Source of the DNA: an uncultured Eubacteriales bacterium
Lineage (GTDB): Bacteria; Bacillota; Clostridia; TANB77; CAG-508
Assembly: GCA_948443845.1 (NCBI GenBank)
Contig: CAOJUE010000001.1
Coordinates: 1-64,000, forward strand
Length of the DNA stretch: 64,000 bases
Direction: 5' to 3'
Program-made: the position numbers and the translations under genes
Part shown: one piece after another, positions 8,444 to 17,656 of the stretch
How positions within the stretch are numbered: the first letter of the stretch is position 1
How the letters are laid out: each line of letters starts with the position of its first letter
Notes under the pieces: generated by a model
Databases searched by the model: none
Told to the model about the DNA's origin: nothing
What the model saw: only the letters and a program-made list of their open reading frames with translations

Positions 8444-9372
8444 TTATCTCCTGCTTTTTGATAAGTTGTCGTTTTTTTATTCATTTCATAGACTTCTTTG
8501 ATGTTGCCTTTTGTAGCAGTATCCAAGAAAATAATTTTCTGGAAAATATGATTGTTAGACAGCGTTTTCAAAACGGGATTCAGCATAATATCTTCAATGT
8601 TGTTGCCATGTGCCGTAAAAATCCCCCTGCAACCAGAACAAACCGCATAATTAATGGCTTCGATGTCTTCTTCGTTTCCAACTTCGTCAGCAACAATCAC
8701 TTTGGGCGCCATGGAGCGAATCAGCATGCGAATTCCAATACTTTTGTGAACATTTTCAATCACATCGGTTTTGATGCCAATATCATTTTGTGGCATTCCT
8801 TTATAAAGTGCCGCAATTTCGCCTCTTTCGTCGACTACACCAACATTGATTGCTTTGAACTTGATTTCTTTAATGCCGCTGGAAATTTGCCTAATTAAAT
8901 CGCGTAAAACCGTTGTTTTTCCAGCACCAGGTGGTGCAACAATGAGCGTATTGTGCACATTATTTTCTTCAATTTCTAAAACGTGTCTTAACAATTTATT
9001 GCTACTTCCTACAATCTGTCTTGCAACTCTAAAGTTCAGGCTATACACATAATTAATATTGATGACTTTTTCTTCATCAATCACGCAAGAACCAGTAATT
9101 CCAACACGATGACCGCCTTTTATGGTGATAAATCCTTCGGAAATTTGGTTTTGATAGGTGTAAATCGAGTTTTCGCAAATCATTTGCAAACATGCCAAAA
9201 TTTCTTCTGTGGTAACGGTGTATTTGATAATTTTTTCGCAGTCATTGAATTTTAGAATAATGGGTCTTTGCGTGCGAAGCCTAATTTCTTCAAGGCTATC
9301 CATCTTGTCCAAAACTTCTTCTGCAATTTTCTTTTCAATTTTGTCTGGGAAATATTTTAGAATATTGTTCAA
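8440..9372 (-). CDS. spoIIIAA: SpoIIIAA, ATPase of the sporulation channel
   Basis: The 310-aa protein is the secretion-type AAA ATPase of the SpoIIIA complex. The Walker A motif APPGAGKTTVLRDLIR is near residue 150 and the Walker B motif is KVIVADEVGNEED. It is the first gene of the eight-gene operon, transcribed in the mother cell (sigma E in known sporeformers; the promoter was not resolved here). Confidence 0.95.
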   Translation of the reverse strand: MNNILKYFPDKIEKKIAEEVLDKMDSLEEIRLRTQRPIILKFNDCEKIIKYTVTTEEILACLQMICENSIYTYQNQISEGFITIKGGHRVGITGSCVIDEEKVININYVYSLNFRVARQIVGSSNKLLRHVLEIEENNVHNTLIVAPPGAGKTTVLRDLIRQISSGIKEIKFKAINVGVVDERGEIAALYKGMPQNDIGIKTDVIENVHKSIGIRMLIRSMAPKVIVADEVGNEEDIEAINYAVCSGCRGIFTAHGNNIEDIMLNPVLKTLSNNHIFQKIIFLDTATKGNIKEVYEMNKKTTTYQKAGDK

Positions 9373-9440
9373 TTTCGAATTCCTCCATGTATATTTATTA
9401 CTATATATGCAGGAAAAAATTTTTTAGAACTAAAAAATAA

Positions 9441-9466
9441 AAAAAATTAAGGCTTGAAACCTTAAC
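9441..9466 (-). terminator. Terminator of rpmF
   Basis: TTAAGG (9447-9452) pairs with CCTTAA (9460-9465), and on the minus strand a run of eight T follows. Confidence 0.75.
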
Positions 9467-9469
9467 TTT

Positions 9470-9661
9470 TTAATCTTCATTACTTGCTTTTTTTACGATT
9501 ACTTCTTTTCCGTCATAATATCCGCAGTTTGAACAAACTCTATGTGGCAACACTGGTTCATGACAATGCGAGCATACGCCTAAATTTTTTTCTTCTAATT
9601 TCCAAGTTGCTCTACGTTTTGCTGTTCTTTCTTTTGACCATCTTCTTTTTGGTTGTGCCAT
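9470..9661 (-). CDS. rpmF: Ribosomal protein L32
   Basis: L32 is a small zinc-ribbon protein of the 50S subunit. The start MAQPKRRWSK (ATG at 9661) is 8 bases after GGAGG. The zinc ligands are the pairs CSHCHEP and CSNCGYY, so this is the cysteine-containing form. The usual upstream partner yceD is not adjacent. Confidence 0.93.
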   Translation of the reverse strand: MAQPKRRWSKERTAKRRATWKLEEKNLGVCSHCHEPVLPHRVCSNCGYYDGKEVIVKKASNED

Positions 9662-9889
9662 TTTCATCCCCTCCTTTTTTTGACAAGTATTTATCAAACT
9701 TTGTTATTTGTTTTTGTAAATTCACTTAATTAGTATACATCGAATTGAGATGTTTGTCAAGAGAATTTTGGAGATTTTATAAATTTTCTCTTTCTATTCT
9801 ATTTTTTCTTTTACTTTTCTTCCCTTTTCCATCTTGTTAGTGCCTTGCTTATAAATTGTAAAAAACTAAAACTTAAATAAAAAATTCTA

Positions 9890-9918
9890 TTGATATTTTT
9901 TATTTAGAATGATACAAT
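9890..9918 (+). promoter_or_regulatory. Promoter of the 154-aa / HipA-like operon
   Basis: TTGATA (9890-9895) and TACAAT (9913-9918), 17-base spacer, upstream of AAAGGAGA and the ATG at 9947. Confidence 0.65.
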
Positions 9919-9946
9919 AAGAAAAACACATCAAAGGAGACATAAA

Positions 9947-10411
9947 ATGGATACAGCACTAAAGAATGCCTATACAGAGGTTAATCAGATAATAGAATTA
10001 TTAGGAGAAGAATTTAAATCCAAAATTCCTCAAAAAATATTAAATCTTTTTAATGAAAAACAAAATACTAATTATAGAACCAATATAAACAAAAATACAC
10101 CCATCCATAAAATAGAAGTAAGTAGAACAGCTTTGACTATAATCAGTATTTTAAATTTGAAATATTGGGAAACAGATGAAACTAAAAAAGCAAAATTAAA
10201 AAGTATTTATGATGAAAATGAGAGAGAATTCCAACAAAAAATAAATGTATATAAACAAAATAATTGGTTAAAAACTGAAAAGAATGAAATGGTTCAGGAA
10301 GAAAATAAGCAAGAAAAAGCTCTAATTGAGCAAAAAGATATTTTTTGGATTGTAAAAATAAGAAGATTTTTTAGGAATTTAATACATTTGGGTAGAAAGA
10401 GAGAAAAGTAA
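9947..10411 (+). CDS. Hypothetical 154-aa protein upstream of a HipA-like kinase
   Basis: I do not recognise a named family. The protein is Lys/Asn/Glu-rich and mostly helical, with SRTALTIISILNLKYW near the middle and a very basic C terminus. It ends with TAA directly followed by the GTG of the next gene, so the two are translated together. The pair looks like an accessory two-gene unit; the codon usage is extremely AT-rich. Confidence 0.6.
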   Translation: MDTALKNAYTEVNQIIELLGEEFKSKIPQKILNLFNEKQNTNYRTNINKNTPIHKIEVSRTALTIISILNLKYWETDETKKAKLKSIYDENEREFQQKINVYKQNNWLKTEKNEMVQEENKQEKALIEQKDIFWIVKIRRFFRNLIHLGRKREK

Positions 10412-11608
10412 GTGGATTTTGTAAAGAGCAATTATTCTTTAAAAGAGTTAGAAAAATTGAGAGACGAAAATGGTTTTATTGATTTATCAATAATAGGATT
10501 AGAATTCACACCAGAATCCAGAGAAAAAAAAGGAACTGAAGAAAGACTAAAAAACTGGGTTGATTTTAATGGAAAAAAAGCTTTAATTAGAGGCGAAGCT
10601 GTAAAAAATTATTCTGTGTATGCTGAATTAATTGTTGAAGAAATAGCAAATCAATTAGGGATAGAAACCGCACATTATGACCTAGTAAAAATAAAAGATA
10701 ATACAGGAAAAAATGTATATGCTACATTATCAGAGTCAATTATTGATTTCGATAAAGAAGAATTAATCACACTTCATGATTTAATAGGAGATGAGCCAGA
10801 ATATGAAACTGAAGATATTATGGAAGCAATAGAATATGAAGAAACAACAAGATACACATTTACTGTCGATAAATTACGAGAAAGATTTACAAAAGCTGGT
10901 TATTCAAAAGAAGCTATTGAAAATATAATAACTGATTACAACAAGAGATTGGTATTTTATTTGTCTATTTTAGATACCGATAAACATTCTGAAAATATTG
11001 CATTTGTAAAAAATAAAAATACAGGCAAAGTCCAATTAAGTCCTAATTATGATAGTGAATTTTCATTATTATTAGAACGTGACCCTGAAATAGTAGAATT
11101 TTTTTTAGAAGATAATATCCAACTTAAAGAAGAAGTAAATATAGCCTATCCTAAAATTGGAATTTATGTAAGTAAAGAAAATGGCGGATTAGATTCAATA
11201 TGGAAAGATACATTAGAAATGCTATGCGAAGATGATGAAGTTTATGATTATTATATAAACACTATAAAAAATGGCGTTGACATGAATGTTGCATTGGAAA
11301 ATGTAGAAAAAAGAATAAAAGCACCTTTACCAAATAAAGTAAAGGAATTAGCTAGACAAACCTATCAAGCAAGAAATGAAGAAATGGAAAAAGTATTAAA
11401 TGGTGAAGATTTAGAGTTAAATACCAAAAGTGATCCATTAGATTTTGATCCTTATCAGCTTTTATGTCATTTGATTAATCAAGGCAAAATTCAACAACTC
11501 AAGACAGGAGAACAAATGCAGATTGATAGAAATATGGAAAAAGACATGATAGCAGCACAAATTAATATTTTAGAAGCTGGTAAAAATAACGATTTGAATG
11601 AAAAATAA
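10412..11608 (+). CDS. HipA-like protein kinase fold protein
   Basis: The 398-aa protein shows kinase features of the HipA/CtkA group: a possible ATP-binding lysine in KKALIRGEA, the catalytic loop LDTDKHSENIAF (the D-x-H-xx-N pattern of HipA) and a later metal-binding-type segment SPNYDSEFSL. HipA-like proteins phosphorylate proteins such as tRNA synthetases and act in toxin-antitoxin modules. The GTG start abuts the stop of the upstream gene, which could encode a partner or antitoxin. The C terminus is charged and coiled. Substrate unknown. Confidence 0.65.
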   Translation: MDFVKSNYSLKELEKLRDENGFIDLSIIGLEFTPESREKKGTEERLKNWVDFNGKKALIRGEAVKNYSVYAELIVEEIANQLGIETAHYDLVKIKDNTGKNVYATLSESIIDFDKEELITLHDLIGDEPEYETEDIMEAIEYEETTRYTFTVDKLRERFTKAGYSKEAIENIITDYNKRLVFYLSILDTDKHSENIAFVKNKNTGKVQLSPNYDSEFSLLLERDPEIVEFFLEDNIQLKEEVNIAYPKIGIYVSKENGGLDSIWKDTLEMLCEDDEVYDYYINTIKNGVDMNVALENVEKRIKAPLPNKVKELARQTYQARNEEMEKVLNGEDLELNTKSDPLDFDPYQLLCHLINQGKIQQLKTGEQMQIDRNMEKDMIAAQINILEAGKNNDLNEK

Positions 11609-11627
11609 AAAAATTATGTAAAATTAC

Positions 11628-11656
11628 TTGAAAAATATAGCAAAATATGTTATAAT
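11628..11656 (+). promoter_or_regulatory. Promoter of the 96-aa gene
   Basis: TTGAAA (11628-11633) and TATAAT (11651-11656), 17-base spacer, 47 bases upstream of the ATG. Confidence 0.65.
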
Positions 11657-11703
11657 AAATATAAGTAGTTTTAACAATTTTTATGGAAAGGTGGGATAAT
11701 AAT

Positions 11704-11994
11704 ATGATATATACAGTTTTTTATGGAAAAACACAAATTGGTGTATTAGAGATTAATGACAGAGGTCAGCATCGCTACACGCCAGATGTTATAGGAACAG
11801 AAACTGTAAAAACAAGCATTTCATTGTTTCACGAATTGCTTGAAAAGTCTGATTGGAGAGATCCAATACTATTATTCAAAAATCGTATAGATGATGCTAG
11901 TAGATTTTCACAAGAAGATTACATTAGCAATCAAACAGACAATTTTGTATTGGTAAAAAAGACAATTCCACATGAAAAGCCACTATCCTACTGA
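11704..11994 (+). CDS. Hypothetical 96-aa protein
   Basis: The start is the ATG at 11704 behind AAAGGTGGG. The sequence MIYTVFYGKTQIGVLEIN resembles small defence-associated or phage-like cytosolic proteins, but I do not recognise the family. It has its own promoter and its stop codon lies inside the terminator hairpin. It is the last gene before the unusual tRNA-Gly. Confidence 0.6.
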   Translation: MIYTVFYGKTQIGVLEINDRGQHRYTPDVIGTETVKTSISLFHELLEKSDWRDPILLFKNRIDDASRFSQEDYISNQTDNFVLVKKTIPHEKPLSY

Positions 11995-12006
11995 TAGTGG
12001 CTTTGC
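11976..12006 (+). terminator. Bidirectional terminator between the 96-aa gene and the tRNA
   Basis: AAAGCCACTATC pairs perfectly with GATAGTGGCTTT over a 5-base loop, with T runs on the plus strand and a short T4 on the minus strand. It can end both the plus-strand gene and the minus-strand tRNA transcript. Confidence 0.8.
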
Positions 12007-12032
12007 TTTTTTAGTTCGACAAAAACTCTTTT

Positions 12033-12106
12033 TGGAGCGGCTAGCGGGAATCGAACCCGCACTATCAGGTCGGAAGCATGACATTCTACCATTAAATTAT
12101 AGCCGC
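12033..12106 (-). tRNA. tRNA-Gly with anticodon UCC followed by G37; candidate CGGN quadruplet-decoding tRNA
   Basis: The 74-nt gene includes an encoded CCA. The acceptor stem GCGGCTA/TAGCCGC pairs fully and the T arm GCGGG-TTCGATT-CCCGC is perfect. Known glycine identity elements G1-C72, C2-G71, G3-C70, U73, C35 and C36 are all present, so GlyRS should charge it. The anticodon arm is odd: stem UCAUG/CCUGA has a U30-C40 mismatch, and the loop is CUUCCGA, with G rather than the usual A at position 37. U34-C35-C36-G37 is complementary to the quadruplet CGGA. If U30 is bulged and G31 pairs with C40, the loop has 8 nt, as in classic +1 suppressor tRNAs. Compared with an ordinary tRNA-Gly(UCC), positions 30, 31, 37 and 39 are changed together. 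It has a dedicated consensus promoter. Confidence 0.93.
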
Positions 12107-12139
12107 AATTTATCAAACATTTCTACGCTTGATAAATTC

Positions 12140-12168
12140 ATTATACACTAACCTGCAAATTATTGCAA
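12140..12168 (-). promoter_or_regulatory. Promoter of the tRNA-Gly
   Basis: On the minus strand TTGCAA and TATAAT are exactly 17 bases apart, 34 bases upstream of the tRNA 5' end. A hairpin-forming TTTATCAA/TTGATAAA pair (12109-12136) lies between promoter and tRNA. Confidence 0.75.
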
Positions 12169-12184
12169 GTGTTTTTCCACACAA

Positions 12185-14628
12185 TTATTTCACAAAAATT
12201 TCCTCTTTCTCTCCATCCAAAATAATCTTCTTATCTTGCTCAAAATTTCCCTCCAAAATTTTCTCCGCCACCTTATCTTCCACCAAATTCTGAATTGTTC
12301 TACGAAGCGGTCTTGCACCATATTTGTAATCACTACCATTTTCAATAATAATTTTCTTCGCATTTTCCGTGATTTCCACTTCAATTCCCTGTTTTTTAAT
12401 GCGCTCAATCACTTTTTCTAGTAAAATATCCGTAATTTCTCGCAAATTCTCATCTGTCAACTTATGGAACACTATCAATTCATCAATACGATTCAAAAAT
12501 TCTGGTTTAAATACTTTTCTTGTTTCCGCCAAAACTTCGCTCTTAATCAATTGATAATTCTTCTCCTCATCTTCCTGTTTATTCTCAAAACCAATACTTT
12601 TTTTCTCCGTAATCAGCCTTGCGCCAACATTCGATGTCATAATAATTACCGTATTTTTAAAATTGACCATTCTTCCTTGATTATCCGTCAATCTCCCATC
12701 TTCCAAAATTTGAAGAAGCAAATTCATAATATCTGGATGCGCCTTTTCCACCTCATCAAACAACACTACAGAATACGGATTTTTGCGCACCTTTTCCGTC
12801 AAATATCCTGCCTCATCATATCCAACATAACCTGGCGGAGAACCAATCAATTTTGAAACCGAATGACTTTCCATATATTCCGACATATCCAAACGAATCA
12901 TCGCATTTTCATTTTCAAATAAAACTTCTGCCAACGCTTTGGTAAGTTCCGTCTTTCCCACACCAGTTGGTCCCAAAAATAGAAACGAACCAATCGGACG
13001 ATTCGGGTCTTTTAGCCCAACGCGACTTCTTCGAATCGCTTTCGATACCGCCTCAATCGCTTCCTCTTGTCCGACAACCCTTTTATGCAAAATCTGCTCC
13101 AAATTTTTCAATTTCACATTCTCATCTTGGTTAATCTTCGTAACAGGAATCCCAGTCCATCTGCTCACAACCTCCGCAATTTCTTCCAAACAAATAGTAA
13201 TAATATTTTGATTGGTTTCATTTCGCCATTTAATTTTTTCATTTTCCAAATTATTTTTCAAGCGAATTGTCTCATCTCGGAGACTTGCCGCCTTCTCAAA
13301 ATCCTGCAAATTAATCGCAGACTCTTTTTCAATTTCCAATTTCTCCACTTGTTTTGCCAAATTTTTCAAATGTTCTGGCTCGAGCAACGACTTTAGTCTG
13401 GCTTTACTAGACGCTTCATCAATCAAATCAATCGCTTTATCTGGCAAAAAACGGTCTGTAATATAACGATTCGATAACTCAATCGCAGCTCCAATTGCCT
13501 CATCTGTGATTTTTACATTATGATGTGCCTCGTATTTATCTCTTAAACCGTCTAAAATTTTTCTGGTTTCCTCTAAGGTAGGCTCTGAAATATCCACTGG
13601 CTGAAATCTTCTCTCCAAAGCAGAATCTTTTTCAATGTACTTTCGATATTCCTTAATTGTTGTTGTTCCAACAACTTGAATTTCTCCTCGTGCCAGCAAA
13701 GGCTTCAAAATATTGGCTGCATCAATCGCCCCTTCTGCTGCTCCAGCACCAACAATCGTGTGAATTTCGTCAATAAATAAAATAATATCTCCTGCTTTTT
13801 TCACTTCATTCAAAGCTTTTTTGATACGTTCCTCAAAATCGCCACGATATTTGGCGCCAGCGACCATGGACGTAATATCCAATGAAACCACTCGTTTATT
13901 TTTCAAAATTTCTGGAATATTACCAGACACAATTTTTTGTGCCAACCCTTCAATCACCGCCGTTTTCCCAACACCTGGTTCGCCAATCAAACAAGGATTA
14001 TTTTTCGTTCTTCTCGACAAAATTTCGATAACTCTTTCTGTTTCCTGAATGCGCCCAATCACAGGATCTAAATTCCCTTCACGCGCCTCTTTTGTTAAAT
14101 CATTACTAAATTGATTCAATGTTCCGTGTCAAGCCATAACTTCCCAAATCCTTGTTCGAATTGTTGCCTGACAAATCATTCATCGAATCATCAAATTCAT
14201 TAATGACTTTGTTAATATCTTCATAAATATTTTCTGGTCTAACTTGCAAACTACTAATAATGCGCATGGCAATACTATCGGCCTCTTTCATAATGCCGGG
14301 CAATAAAATGCTCGGTTCCAATATAATTTGAGCCAACTTTTTTGGCTTCTGCATACGAATTTTCAATCACACGCTTTGTTCTTGGCGTAAATCCCAAAAC
14401 AACAACTTTATTAGCACTATTGCTTCCAATTAAATCTTCGATTTTCTCCAAAATAATATCTGCCGTAATATTCTGTTTTTTCAAAACTTTGCTAGCAACG
14501 CCATTTTCTTCCTTCGCCAAACCATACAAAATGTGTTCTGTTCCAATATAATTATGACCTAGTCTTGTGGCAATTTCCTTCGCAATTTGCAAAACCTTTT
14601 CACTACTAACCGTAAATTTATAAACCAT
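12185..14628 (-). CDS. clpC: ClpC-type AAA+ unfoldase; needs two +1 shifts at CGG
   Basis: ClpC feeds unfolded proteins to ClpP. The merged 813-aa protein has two Clp-N repeats (each with NYIGTEH), NBD1 with GEPGVGKT, a middle domain with LPDKAIDLIDEASS before it, and NBD2 with GPTGVGKT and the sensor region. The zero frame breaks at GCC-CGG-CAT (codon 111, second Clp-N repeat) and again at ACA-CGG-AAC (codon 168, before NBD1). Skipping each C yields EHFIAGIMKEADSIA and GLTGTLNQFSNDL, as in the family. The gene stands alone here, without ctsR, mcsA or mcsB. Start ATG at 14628 behind GAGGG. Confidence 0.93.
14123..14126 (-). other. +1 frameshift / quadruplet site CGGA in clpC (second)
   Basis: Context ACA-CGG-AAC at codon 168; C-GGA gives GLTGTLNQFSNDL, joining the Clp-N domain to the first ATPase domain. 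Confidence 0.88.
14295..14298 (-). other. +1 frameshift / quadruplet site CGGC in clpC (first)
   Basis: Context GCC-CGG-CAT at codon 111; C-GGC restores the second Clp-N repeat (IAGIMKEADSIAMRII). The only CGGC among the 18 sites. Confidence 0.88.
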
Positions 14629-14702
14629 ATTCTAAGCACCCTCTTATCCTAATCTTATTAGTAATTTTTTCCAGATTACTACTAATCTATTCAAAAAATC
14701 AT

Positions 14703-14732
14703 AAAAAAAGACGGAAATAAAATCCGTCTTTT
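14703..14732 (-). terminator. Terminator of the spore protein gene
   Basis: AAAAGACGGA pairs with TCCGTCTTTT across a 7-base loop, 12 bases downstream of the stop at 14744. Confidence 0.8.
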
Positions 14733-14743
14733 AAAATCTGCTA

Positions 14744-14914
14744 CTATTCTACACTACGATTTGCGATTTCAATTGCCTTTGTAACAATATTACCACACGT
14801 TTTAGATGGAACATTTCCCCATCCACCGTCTTTTTTTACTTGGTCATAAACACCTAATTCTTTTGCAATTTCATATTTTAATTTTTCAGATATTAACTTG
14901 CTATTGCTAGACAT
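14744..14914 (-). CDS. Small acid-soluble spore protein (alpha/beta type)
   Basis: A 56-aa protein (ATG at 14914, GGAGG about 8 bases upstream) with KYEIAKELGVYDQV, DGGWGNVPSK and CGNIVTKAIE, the helix-turn-helix pattern of alpha/beta SASPs, which coat and protect spore DNA. The G-N-V-P-S-K variant is common in clostridial homologues. It has its own terminator, and an imperfect palindrome lies upstream. Confidence 0.8.
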   Translation of the reverse strand: MSSNSKLISEKLKYEIAKELGVYDQVKKDGGWGNVPSKTCGNIVTKAIEIANRSVE

Positions 14915-14932
14915 TTTTTAATACCTCCGTTT

Positions 14933-14998
14933 TTAAGAAAATCGACTTGCTTTAAGCAAAAATAATTATTTTTGCTCGTTTTGATTTTCTTAAAGTTA
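14933..14998. repeat. Nested inverted repeat upstream of the spore protein gene
   Basis: An outer pair TTAAGAAAATC / GATTTTCTTAA encloses an inner palindrome AGCAAAAATAATTATTTTTGCT (pieces at about 14954-14976). It lies between the 3' end of the 15049-15489 gene and the spore protein start. It may act as a terminator or a regulatory structure; no T run of standard form follows. Confidence 0.55.
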
Positions 14999-15048
14999 GT
15001 ATATGTTAAATCTTAAAAAATATTTTTTTAATTTTTTCCAAAAATTTT

Positions 15049-15489
15049 TTAATCTCTCTCATTCTCCGCTTCTCTTCCCAAATCCACAGAACCTTTCTCC
15101 ATCACTTCACTTACCAAATCCCTTTTCTGCTCCAAACTCATATCTCTCGTCGCTTTCTCAGCCCCACTTAATTTTTGTCCTGATTCCATCACTTCATTCA
15201 AATTAGCATTTTCTGCATTTTTCTCAGACATTTCAAACATCAATTTTTCATCTTGAGAAATATTTTTCGAATCTTCTTCATATTTGGCATAAATTTCCAT
15301 ATTTTCCATTACACATTTCATATTTCCCGTCGTTTCCCAACCAATAAAAGTATATTGAATTCCATTTTCAAGCGATTTCTCTGGTGTTTTTCCTTGATAT
15401 TTGACATTTTCTCCTTTACCAACTTCTTGTTTATCTAATATCGTTTTTCGGTCCTCATCATAAAAAATGACTGTAAATTGTTCGTCCAT
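15049..15489 (-). CDS. Hypothetical protein with InlB B-repeat-like N-terminal domain
   Basis: The start is the ATG at 15489, 6 bases after GAAGGAGG, giving 146 aa. The first 60 residues (FTVIFYDEDRKTILDKQEV and later YTFIGWE) resemble the beta-grasp InlB B-repeat/MucBP-like fold. The second half is a charged helical tail (MESGQKLSGAEKATRDMS). No signal peptide is visible, so it may be cytoplasmic. Function unknown. Confidence 0.6.
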   Translation of the reverse strand: MDEQFTVIFYDEDRKTILDKQEVGKGENVKYQGKTPEKSLENGIQYTFIGWETTGNMKCVMENMEIYAKYEEDSKNISQDEKLMFEMSEKNAENANLNEVMESGQKLSGAEKATRDMSLEQKRDLVSEVMEKGSVDLGREAENERD

Positions 15490-15580
15490 TTTTTCCTCCT
15501 TCGATTGATTCATCTTTTTATTTATTATATTATAAAAAAAATTTTTTAGCAATAAAAAATTGAATTTTTGAAATTAAAAA

Positions 15581-15609
15581 AACGGAAATAATTTTTCCTT
15601 ATTTCCGTT
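15581..15609 (-). terminator. Terminator of the rpsB-tsf operon
   Basis: AACGGAAATAA (15581-15591) pairs perfectly with TTATTTCCGTT (15599-15609), and on the minus strand T7 follows. Confidence 0.85.
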
Positions 15610-15713
15610 AATATGCTCTAACTTTCATTATATCATATTTTTCATTTTATGTCAAATTGACAAAACATTAAAAATATGCTCTCACCTGATTTTACTTGCT
15701 TTGTGCTTTGTTG

Positions 15714-16589
15714 TTATTGTAATTGTTTCATCACTTCTTCTGCAAAATTTTCCTCTGCTTTTTCGATTCCTTCACCTTTTTCAAAACGAACAAATCTGTT
15801 TAATTTAGCACCTTTGCTAGCGATTAAATCTCCTACTTTGACATCAGAATCTTTTACAAAAACTTGGTCTAACAAACAAATTTCTGAATAGAATTTTCCA
15901 ATTCTTCCTTGCACCATTTTTTCAGCAATTTCAGCTGGTTTTCCTTCATTCATCGCTTGCGCTTTTAGGATTTCCATTTCCTTTTTGGTTCTTTCTTCTG
16001 GTACATCTTCTCTTGCCAAATATTCTGGATTAGCAGCTGTTATTTGCATACAAATATCTTTTGCCAAAACGCTTTCGCCTTTTTCAAAATCAACCAATAC
16101 CGCAATTCTTCCGTCTCCATGAATATATCCTTCAATTAAACCAGTACCTTCATATCTTGCAAATCTTCTGATTGACATATGCTCACCAATCGTAGCAATT
16201 TTGTCGGTTAAAACTTCGCTTACTGTTTTGTCGGTTCCGCTATATTTTGTATTTAACAATGCATCTAAATCTGCTGGATTGCTATCTGCCACTACTTTTG
16301 CAACCGTGTTTACGAATTCTTTGAATTCTTCGTTTTTCGAAACAAAGTCTGTTTCAGCATTTACTTCTAGAATGCTTCCAACTTTTTTGTCATCTGCGAT
16401 ATACACTGTAACCAAACCTTCTGCAGCAACTCTTCCTGATTTTTTGGCAGCTTTTGCAATTCCTCTTTCACGCAATAATTCAGCTGCTTTTTCCATGTCT
16501 CCATCTGTTTCTGTCAACACTTTTTTGCAATCCATCATGCCTGCACCTGTTTTTTCTCTTAACTCTTTTACTAAATTTGCACTTATCAT
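15714..16589 (-). CDS. tsf: Elongation factor Ts
   Basis: EF-Ts exchanges GDP for GTP on EF-Tu. The 291-aa protein has the N-terminal UBA-like domain LVKELREKTGAGMMDCKK with the TDF signature (ETDFVSKNEEF) and a single core repeat region, plus HGDGRIAVLV. It follows rpsB in the usual operon. A palindromic repeat (16641-16668) lies between the two genes. Confidence 0.96.
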   Translation of the reverse strand: MISANLVKELREKTGAGMMDCKKVLTETDGDMEKAAELLRERGIAKAAKKSGRVAAEGLVTVYIADDKKVGSILEVNAETDFVSKNEEFKEFVNTVAKVVADSNPADLDALLNTKYSGTDKTVSEVLTDKIATIGEHMSIRRFARYEGTGLIEGYIHGDGRIAVLVDFEKGESVLAKDICMQITAANPEYLAREDVPEERTKKEMEILKAQAMNEGKPAEIAEKMVQGRIGKFYSEICLLDQVFVKDSDVKVGDLIASKGAKLNRFVRFEKGEGIEKAEENFAEEVMKQLQ

Positions 16590-16640
16590 TTTGTTTTCCT
16601 CCTTAATTATTTTCTAAACATTCATTCTTCGTGTAAAGCA

Positions 16641-16668
16641 AGGGTCGGTCAAGACCGACCCCTACAAC
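16641..16668. repeat. REP-like palindrome, copy 1
   Basis: GGGTCGGTC-AA-GACCGACCC followed by CTAC, a perfect 9-bp inverted repeat between rpsB and tsf. Related palindromes occur at 28995, 35698, 49883 and 59956. Confidence 0.8.
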
Positions 16669-16682
16669 GTTTTTTGGGTTTT

Positions 16683-17456
16683 TTATTCTTCTGCGTTTTC
16701 TACAACTTGTTCCATGTCTGTAATTTCTTCTGATTCTGTTTCTGATTGATCACCGATTGGCATAATCGCATCTTCGCCTTGTCTGCCTTCAATAACTGCG
16801 TTTGCGATAACGTCTGCAATTAATTTTACCGCTCTTATCGCATCATCGTTTCCAGGAATTGGATAATCAACATCTTCTGGACTGCAGTTTGTGTCTACTA
16901 ACCCAACGACTTTGATACCCAATTTTCTTGCTTCTTTAATCGCATTATATTCTTTTTTTGGATCAACTACAAACATAACTCCTGGCATTTCCGTCATTTC
17001 TTTGATTCCACCAAGATTATTTTCTAGTTTTTCCATTTCGTGTCTTAACACAATTACTTCTTTTTTTGGTAATACATCAAATGTACCATCTTCGCTCATC
17101 GTTTCCAATTCTTTTAGACGATTAATTCTTCCTTGAATCGTTTTAAAGTTCGTAAGCATTCCACCTAACCATCTTTGATCAACGTAAAACATATTACAAC
17201 GGATGGCTGCTTCTTTTACGCATTCTTGCGCTTGTTTTTTTGTTCCTACAAATAGAACCGTTTTTCCATCTTCTGCTTGCTCTTTTACAAAAGCATATGC
17301 CTCGTCTAATTTTTTAGATGATTTTTGTAAATCAATAATGTGAATTCCATTTCTAGCTTGGAATATATATTCCGCCATTTTAGGATTCCATCTTCTTGTT
17401 TGATGTCCAAAATGAACACCTGCTTCCAATAATTGTTTCATTGCAACTACTGCCAT
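16683..17456 (-). CDS. rpsB: Ribosomal protein S2
   Basis: S2 is the large peripheral protein of the 30S subunit. The start [19 protein letters not shown] (ATG at 17456) lies 10 bases after GGGAGG; longer upstream reading would be non-family sequence. The 257-aa protein has the signature [20 protein letters not shown] and [18 protein letters not shown], and an acidic C-terminal tail. Confidence 0.96.
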   Translation of the reverse strand: MAVVAMKQLLEAGVHFGHQTRRWNPKMAEYIFQARNGIHIIDLQKSSKKLDEAYAFVKEQAEDGKTVLFVGTKKQAQECVKEAAIRCNMFYVDQRWLGGMLTNFKTIQGRINRLKELETMSEDGTFDVLPKKEVIVLRHEMEKLENNLGGIKEMTEMPGVMFVVDPKKEYNAIKEARKLGIKVVGLVDTNCSPEDVDYPIPGNDDAIRAVKLIADVIANAVIEGRQGEDAIMPIGDQSETESEEITDMEQVVENAEE

Positions 17457-17656
17457 TTTTAATTCCTCCCTTTTTTGTTTTATTTCCTCCATAGCACTTA
17501 AAAACGCTTCCAAACACTATTTTTGAATAGCACACGTTTGACTTAGCTCGTACTATGTGTGTTTTTAACGTTGTTATTATATCAGAGTATTTTTCGAAAT
17601 GCAAGAGTTTTTTGAAAAAACTCGAATATTTTTACATTTTTTTATATTCCAACCTC

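Noticed and set aside
17457..17560. A structured S2 leader upstream of rpsB
   Set aside because: I could not find a convincing long-range pairing by eye; a covariance search would be needed.
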